A stretch of DNA of 10,157 nucleotides, from the NCBI GenBank assembly GCA_011051075.1, contig DREN01000389.1, positions 1 to 10,157 on the forward strand, in the 5' to 3' direction. A program made the translations under genes and the position numbers. Shown here in pieces: positions 6,918 through 10,157 of the stretch (its first letter is position 1; every line of letters begins with the position of its first letter). Under the pieces are notes generated by a model that was given only the letters and a program-made list of their open reading frames with translations, ran no database searches and was not told where the DNA came from. The stretch comes from Deltaproteobacteria bacterium (GTDB taxonomy: Bacteria; Desulfobacterota; DSM-4660; Desulfatiglandales; Desulfatiglandaceae).

Positions 6918-7898
6918 TTACCTGAGTTCGACATATCTGCGAAGCAGTGGTGGCAAGCGATCCACTTTTCCCGTGGCCTCGGGCGGTGAGATGGGGGGCT
7001 GTCCCTGCTGCCGCATGATCTCCTGCCCTTCAGGTCCCACGACAAACGAAACGAACTGAAGGGCCGCGTCCCGGTTCGGTGCCCCCCTGGGGATGGTTAT
7101 GCCGTAAACCATGGGCTTGCCCCTCTTTACGATAAATTCTCCAGGCTTCCTGCCGCTGATCTTTATCTTCGCCTCCCTGTAAAATGCCTCGTACCGGGCC
7201 GATTTCAGATTGATCCGGGCCGGAAGCCGTACAAAGGGCATGCTGTGCTGCTCGCATACAGAGCGGTATATGAACAGGTAGTCGATCTCGCCCGCCTCAA
7301 GCATGGCTATTAGATCGGTCTCCTTGGGCCTCACGTTCTTGGGGGGACAGCCCTTTACAAGCTTCTGGTAAAGTCCGGGGGCCTGGTAGTACTTCTCAGC
7401 CAGCTGCCAGACCAGCATGGTGCGGTATCCGCAGGGATCTGAGTTGGGATCGGAACGGCCGTACTCCACACCCTGCCGGAGCAGGATCCTGTACCAGTTA
7501 TCCATGTTGATCTCTTTGGAAAGTCTCGATTCGGGCCTGTACATTATGGCCATCTCGTTGGTTGCAAAGGAAATATTCCAGTCCGCGTATCGGGGAATGA
7601 GCAGATTTTCGATCACAGTGTAGTCGGCCGATGCCATTACGTCACATGGTCGCTTGAGATCCGTGATCTTTCGGGCACACGTCCGCGACCCGGCCGCCTC
7701 GAGCTCTATGCGGACCCGGGGATGTATGGAGGTGAACTTCTGCTTCATCACCCTGAAGGGAACTGCGAGGGATCCGGCGTTAAAAACGATCAGTCTTCCG
7801 GTAGGTTCGGCCCGGAGGGGGGATGAGAAGAAGATATGGGCCAGGAGTAGCAGCACCGTTACAAAAGAAGATCCTGGGGAAAAACAGGTCCTTTTCAT
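6918..7898 (-). CDS. wtpA: Tungstate/molybdate-binding protein, WtpA-like
   Basis: A 326-residue exported binding protein. It begins with a Sec signal: MKR, a hydrophobic core near 11-24 and a likely cleavage after LRA at 28-30. The mature part starts with VFNAGSLAVPF (38-48), the oxyanion-binding GSL loop. Then come EAAGSRTCARKITDL (67-81), DVMASADY (86-93), FATNEMAIMY (111-120) and DPNSDPCGYRTML (150-162), a pattern I recognise from WtpA/archaeal-type ModA rather than classical ModA. That group binds tungstate or molybdate in an octahedral site using two carboxylates; D154 in DPCGYR and E216 in SVCEQH are candidates, an assignment from memory that needs an alignment. Five cysteines remain in the mature part, so disulfides are possible. 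The ATG at 7898 is three bases after the regulator stop, with GGAG upstream. Whether W or Mo is preferred cannot be told. Confidence 0.9.
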   Translation of the reverse strand: MKRTCFSPGSSFVTVLLLLAHIFFSSPLRAEPTGRLIVFNAGSLAVPFRVMKQKFTSIHPRVRIELEAAGSRTCARKITDLKRPCDVMASADYTVIENLLIPRYADWNISFATNEMAIMYRPESRLSKEINMDNWYRILLRQGVEYGRSDPNSDPCGYRTMLVWQLAEKYYQAPGLYQKLVKGCPPKNVRPKETDLIAMLEAGEIDYLFIYRSVCEQHSMPFVRLPARINLKSARYEAFYREAKIKISGRKPGEFIVKRGKPMVYGITIPRGAPNRDAALQFVSFVVGPEGQEIMRQQGQPPISPPEATGKVDRLPPLLRRYVELR

Positions 7899-7901
7899 AG
7901 A

Positions 7902-8837
7902 TCAGGGCTCCTTTCCTTGGTCCGCGTCATAGGGGAAGACCATCTTGCCGCACATATCCAGGTTATATCCTGCAAGATCGGTCTGAAGGTCTCTGAAGGC
8001 AGGTTCGTTCAGGAGCCCGAGGAAGAGCTGAACCCCTTTTTCAAAGAACCGGTCCTTTTGTATAAGGAAATCGAACCGCTCCCAGCGAAGGGGGATAAAA
8101 TCCAAATCCAGGAGCCCGGCAACGGCCCTTATGGCCAGCCCGGCGTGAGCCCTGCCCGAGAGGACCTCTAATCCCACCTCAAGATGACGGGCCATCTCAC
8201 GGTCGTAGCCCTCGATGCGTGCGCCCTCTATTCCCGCCTTTGAAAGTTCCCTGTCCAGGAGCACCCGGGTTCCTGTTCCCAGGGGACGGTTCACGATCCT
8301 CATGCCTGGTCGGCCAAGGTCCTTTATACCTTGAATATTTTCAGGGTTGCCTTTTCCTACGAGGATCCCCTGTTCCCGTTTGCAGAAGTTGATCACCCCG
8401 GGCATCTGTCCAAGCTCTTCCCGGGCCACCCCGAAGTTGTACTCCTGTTCGTTTTCCTGGAGCAGGTGGCTTGATGCAATATGGCAGAGGTTGCGTCTCA
8501 GGGCGCGGATTCCACCCAGGCTCCCTAAGTTGCCGAATACGGCAACATTTTCAGGGTAGAGCCGATTGAACAGAGAAACGGCCTTATCCAGAAGGATATC
8601 GTTACTGCCGGCTATGATGAGCAGACCGTGGTACGGGGGGAGAGGATCGGTTGTCTTAGGGTAGTTGATGGTCCTGTTCTCCAGCCACTGCTCAACGAGA
8701 TGCCGTGGAAAGAGCCACTTGCCCGTGGCCTTTGTGGCGGGAAGCCCCTTCTCCGCGATAAGGGTATAAACCATCTTTTCGTTAATGTTGAGGAAACGCG
8801 CGATCTCCCTGGTGGTAAACAGCGTAGTGTTCTCCAT
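7902..8837 (-). CDS. HTH regulator with substrate-binding (PBP-like) domain
   Basis: A 311-residue one-component regulator. Residues 5-55 are an excisionase/MerR-like winged helix-turn-helix (LFTTREIARFLNINEKMVYT, then KATGKWLFPRHLVEQWL). Residues 75-285 match the PBP_like domain that often follows it: IVNRPLGTGTRVLLDREL near 181-198 is the hallmark, followed by HLEVGLEVLSGRAHAGLAI and LDLDFIPLRWERFDFLI. The domain is related to molybdate/tungstate-binding proteins, so the protein likely senses the intracellular oxyanion and controls the importer. The ATG at 8837 has the very strong site GGAGGAGGAG. A longer in-frame start at 8963 lies upstream of the promoter and is rejected. It is the first gene of the operon, three bases before wtpA. 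Sensing of Mo/W is inference from domain and context. Confidence 0.9.
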   Translation of the reverse strand: MENTTLFTTREIARFLNINEKMVYTLIAEKGLPATKATGKWLFPRHLVEQWLENRTINYPKTTDPLPPYHGLLIIAGSNDILLDKAVSLFNRLYPENVAVFGNLGSLGGIRALRRNLCHIASSHLLQENEQEYNFGVAREELGQMPGVINFCKREQGILVGKGNPENIQGIKDLGRPGMRIVNRPLGTGTRVLLDRELSKAGIEGARIEGYDREMARHLEVGLEVLSGRAHAGLAIRAVAGLLDLDFIPLRWERFDFLIQKDRFFEKGVQLFLGLLNEPAFRDLQTDLAGYNLDMCGKMVFPYDADQGKEP

Positions 8838-8862
8838 ATCTCCTCCTCCATAGTCTGCCAGT

Positions 8863-8891
8863 AATAGAGCATATTTGTCATTGGCAGTCAA
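8863..8891 (-). promoter_or_regulatory. Probable sigma70 promoter of the regulator-wtpABC operon
   Basis: On the minus strand TTGACT (8891-8886) and TCTATT (8868-8863) are separated by 17 bp and match consensus at 5 of 6 and 4 of 6 positions. Transcription would begin near 8856, leaving only about 18 nt before the ATG, just enough for the ribosome site. An ATTG-N5-CAAT inverted repeat overlaps the -35 region. Confidence 0.55.
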
Positions 8892-8893
8892 TA

Positions 8894-8919
8894 AGAACTT
8901 GATAGAACAATTCTTGAAC
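8894..8919. promoter_or_regulatory. Possible operator: helically phased GAAC repeats
   Basis: AGAAC at 8894-8898 and 8904-8908 and TGAAC at 8915-8919 repeat with 10- and 11-bp spacing, so they lie on one face of the helix. They sit immediately upstream of the operon -35 element. They could be the binding site of the HTH regulator, but short repeats like these can also arise by chance. Confidence 0.25.
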
Positions 8920-8975
8920 CCATACGGACCAAAAATTACACGTGCTGTCCCAACATCCCCCACGGGGCCACGGTC

Positions 8976-9101
8976 ATGAAGCTCTCGGGCCCACCGGCCC
9001 AGGTACCCACCCTGACCGGCTTGGGTCTAATCATACTGTCGGCCCTCCTGGTCGGCATCACCTTTCTTGTAATCGGCAGGCAGAAGAAGGCGTCATGCTG
9101 A
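8976..9101 (+). CDS. Orphan 41-residue IPTL-CTERM-like sorting tail
   Basis: The peptide has the three parts of an IPTL-CTERM surface-sorting tail: VPTLTGLG at 10-17, a hydrophobic helix IILSALLVGITFLVI at 19-33, and a basic end RQKK at 35-38. Such tails normally end proteins of several hundred residues and are processed by exosortase/archaeosortase-type systems or anchored in the membrane. Here the frame is open only from 8895, after a TAA stop, and nothing recognisable precedes the tail. The only ATG is at 8976, with a weak GGGG upstream. It therefore looks like the stump of a deleted surface-protein gene. A free-standing small membrane protein is the alternative. Confidence 0.5.
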   Translation: MKLSGPPAQVPTLTGLGLIILSALLVGITFLVIGRQKKASC

Positions 9102-9110
9102 CCCTGACCC

Positions 9111-9152
9111 CCTGCCCCTTTATAGATAAAAGGGGCAAGGGGCCTGTGGCCC
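9111..9152. terminator. Two stem-loops between convergent genes
   Basis: The first stem-loop (9111-9140) pairs a CCTGCCCCTTTAT arm with ATAAAAGGGGCAAGG around an AG loop, with small bulges. The second is GGGCC (9140-9144) with GGCCC (9148-9152). They lie between the plus-strand orphan tail and the end of the minus-strand gene at 9185. They may end transcription from either side, but neither has a following T-run. Confidence 0.4.
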
Positions 9153-9184
9153 GCGCCCTCTTGACAGAGGATACCCCGTGATCA

Positions 9185-10157
9185 TCATTCTCCCACGACA
9201 AGTTTTCCCTTTTTCAGGATGAGCGTCCCCATGGCCACGGTCGCTGAACGGATCCTGGATTCTCCTGATACCGAGGTAAAGCCGGTATCCAGACCGCTCT
9301 CAAGGGCTATCTGTCTGTTCGTGTTCAGGGTAACGTCCTCGGAGTATGAGCCCTCTCTTACCTTGAGGACAGCCGTTCCGGAGGCCTCGTTAATTGCCGT
9401 CTGAATGGAGGAATAGCAGGGGGAATGATCAGAGCAGTTCCCGTCGGCAGCCACATAGGAGGCCAGGGCCGTCAGGGCGCCGTAGATAAGTATCTTTTCC
9501 TCATCCACGTACTGCCATCCCGCCTCCAGCAGGTCAATGTCGGTGGTACCTTCGGGAAGGGGCTCAATCCTTATGATGGTCGCTGTCCGGGACGCGGCTC
9601 CCCCGTTATGGTCCCAGTTAAAGTCATAAGGCCAGGTTACGTCCTGGTCTTCCGCGCTGCTGGCCTGATCCGGGGGACAGGGCGCCTTCTGGGGGGGAAC
9701 CAGTCTGTACGGCCCTTCTCCCGTAAGTTTACTATCCCCGCCCAGGACCCCGGGTTCCAGGTCCTGGCCTTCCCTCTCGTAGGCGAGAATCATCTTCAGG
9801 CCACCGGGGTTTACTATCAGGTCCTTGTTGCTCCGTCCCGCGCATGATGGAGCGCTGTAATCGCACCATCCGGACACGGGATTAAGGGCCGTGTCGGCCT
9901 GGGTATCGTAATAGTAGACCGCTTCCGGATAAACCCCTTTCACATGATAGAGCTCGGGGTCCGAATCAATCTCCAGGGGATGGTAGTTTGACCATCCGTC
10001 CGGGGCGAATACCGTTATGCCAGTGGCGGTTGCCAGGATGCCGGCATCCTCGAGCAGATCCTCCACCGGTACCCCCGTGTACTGGACGTAAAAATCTCCC
10101 GAGCGGCTTGTGTTCATGAGCATGAACTGGGTGTGCCGGGTCAGGGCCTCTAACTGG
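9185..10157 (-). CDS. Large probable exported protein: sulfite-oxidase-like domain plus beta-helix-like tail, C-terminal part
   Basis: The last 323 residues of a longer protein; the frame is open to the right window edge, and the first internal ATG at 10123 is probably not the start. Residues about 24-170 of the visible part resemble an oxidoreductase molybdopterin-binding (sulfite oxidase/YedY-like) domain: YTGVPVEDLLEDAGI, then GLKMILAYEREGQDLEP and GEGPYRLVPPQ, matching the family pattern of a loop before the cofactor, LAYE-x-x-G-x-x-L, and G-P-x-R-L-V-x-P. A linker with WPYDFNWDHNGG and IEPLPEGTTDID follows. The final ~90 residues (YSSIQTAINEASGTAVLKVR and after) resemble surface right-handed beta-helix/DUF1565-type starts. 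The cofactor-binding Cys would lie in the missing N-terminal half, so activity cannot be judged. It lies beside a Mo/W importer, on the same strand but upstream of its promoter. Confidence 0.6.
   Translation of the reverse strand, partial: QLEALTRHTQFMLMNTSRSGDFYVQYTGVPVEDLLEDAGILATATGITVFAPDGWSNYHPLEIDSDPELYHVKGVYPEAVYYYDTQADTALNPVSGWCDYSAPSCAGRSNKDLIVNPGGLKMILAYEREGQDLEPGVLGGDSKLTGEGPYRLVPPQKAPCPPDQASSAEDQDVTWPYDFNWDHNGGAASRTATIIRIEPLPEGTTDIDLLEAGWQYVDEEKILIYGALTALASYVAADGNCSDHSPCYSSIQTAINEASGTAVLKVREGSYSEDVTLNTNRQIALESGLDTGFTSVSGESRIRSATVAMGTLILKKGKLVVGE

Noticed and set aside
8838..8963. In-frame extension of the HTH regulator to a start at 8963
   Set aside because: It would run through the probable promoter, and the internal ATG at 8837 has an excellent GGAGGAGGAG site and begins the HTH domain.
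9425..9847. 140-residue plus-strand frame opposite the large exported protein
   Set aside because: The minus-strand frame is longer, open to the window edge and has recognisable domain patterns; the plus frame has none.
1..10157. CRISPR arrays, tRNA or rRNA genes, complete insertion sequences
   Set aside because: I looked for regularly spaced direct repeats, tRNA T-loop signatures and transposase motifs and found none that hold up.

Overview
The window looks like the chromosome of a GC-rich anaerobic bacterium, most likely a member of the Desulfobacterota (old Deltaproteobacteria). This is an inference. It rests on a WtpABC-type tungstate/molybdate importer, a B12-binding radical SAM enzyme, a short HicB/HicA pair and an IPTL-CTERM-like sorting tail. 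There is no rRNA or tRNA to fix the taxonomy.

Layout. (1) 1-1546, minus strand: a MoxR-type AAA+ ATPase followed by the start of a DUF58/vWA-like protein that runs off the left edge. (2) 1547-2133: a stretch of about 590 bp without a convincing gene. It contains an imperfect palindrome about 173 nt long, centred near 1793. (3) 2134-2594, minus strand: a hicB-hicA toxin-antitoxin pair with its own promoter and a terminator-like hairpin inside the end of hicA. (4) 2837-4270, plus strand: a B12-binding radical SAM protein with a good sigma70-like promoter. Its last 70 bp overlap tail-to-tail with the next gene. (5) 4201-8837, minus strand: a compact five-gene operon, transcribed right to left. 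The order is a one-component HTH/substrate-binding-domain regulator, WtpA-like binding protein, permease, ATPase, then a DUF374 acyltransferase. The genes are 0-33 bp apart and two use TTG starts. (6) 8838-9184: the operon promoter, an orphan 41-residue IPTL-CTERM-like tail on the plus strand and two stem-loops. (7) 9185-10157, minus strand: the C-terminal part of a large, probably exported protein. It has a sulfite-oxidase-like molybdopterin-domain signature followed by a beta-helix-like tail, and its N-terminus lies outside the window.

How the genes may work together. The regulator carries a domain related to oxyanion-binding proteins, so it probably senses molybdate or tungstate and controls the importer it is co-transcribed with. 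The neighbouring protein in (7) may be related to Mo/W-cofactor enzymes, which would give the metal a use nearby, but its ligand region cannot be seen. The MoxR/DUF58 pair, the HicBA pair and the radical SAM enzyme look like separate units. I see no CRISPR array, complete insertion sequence or obvious defence island.
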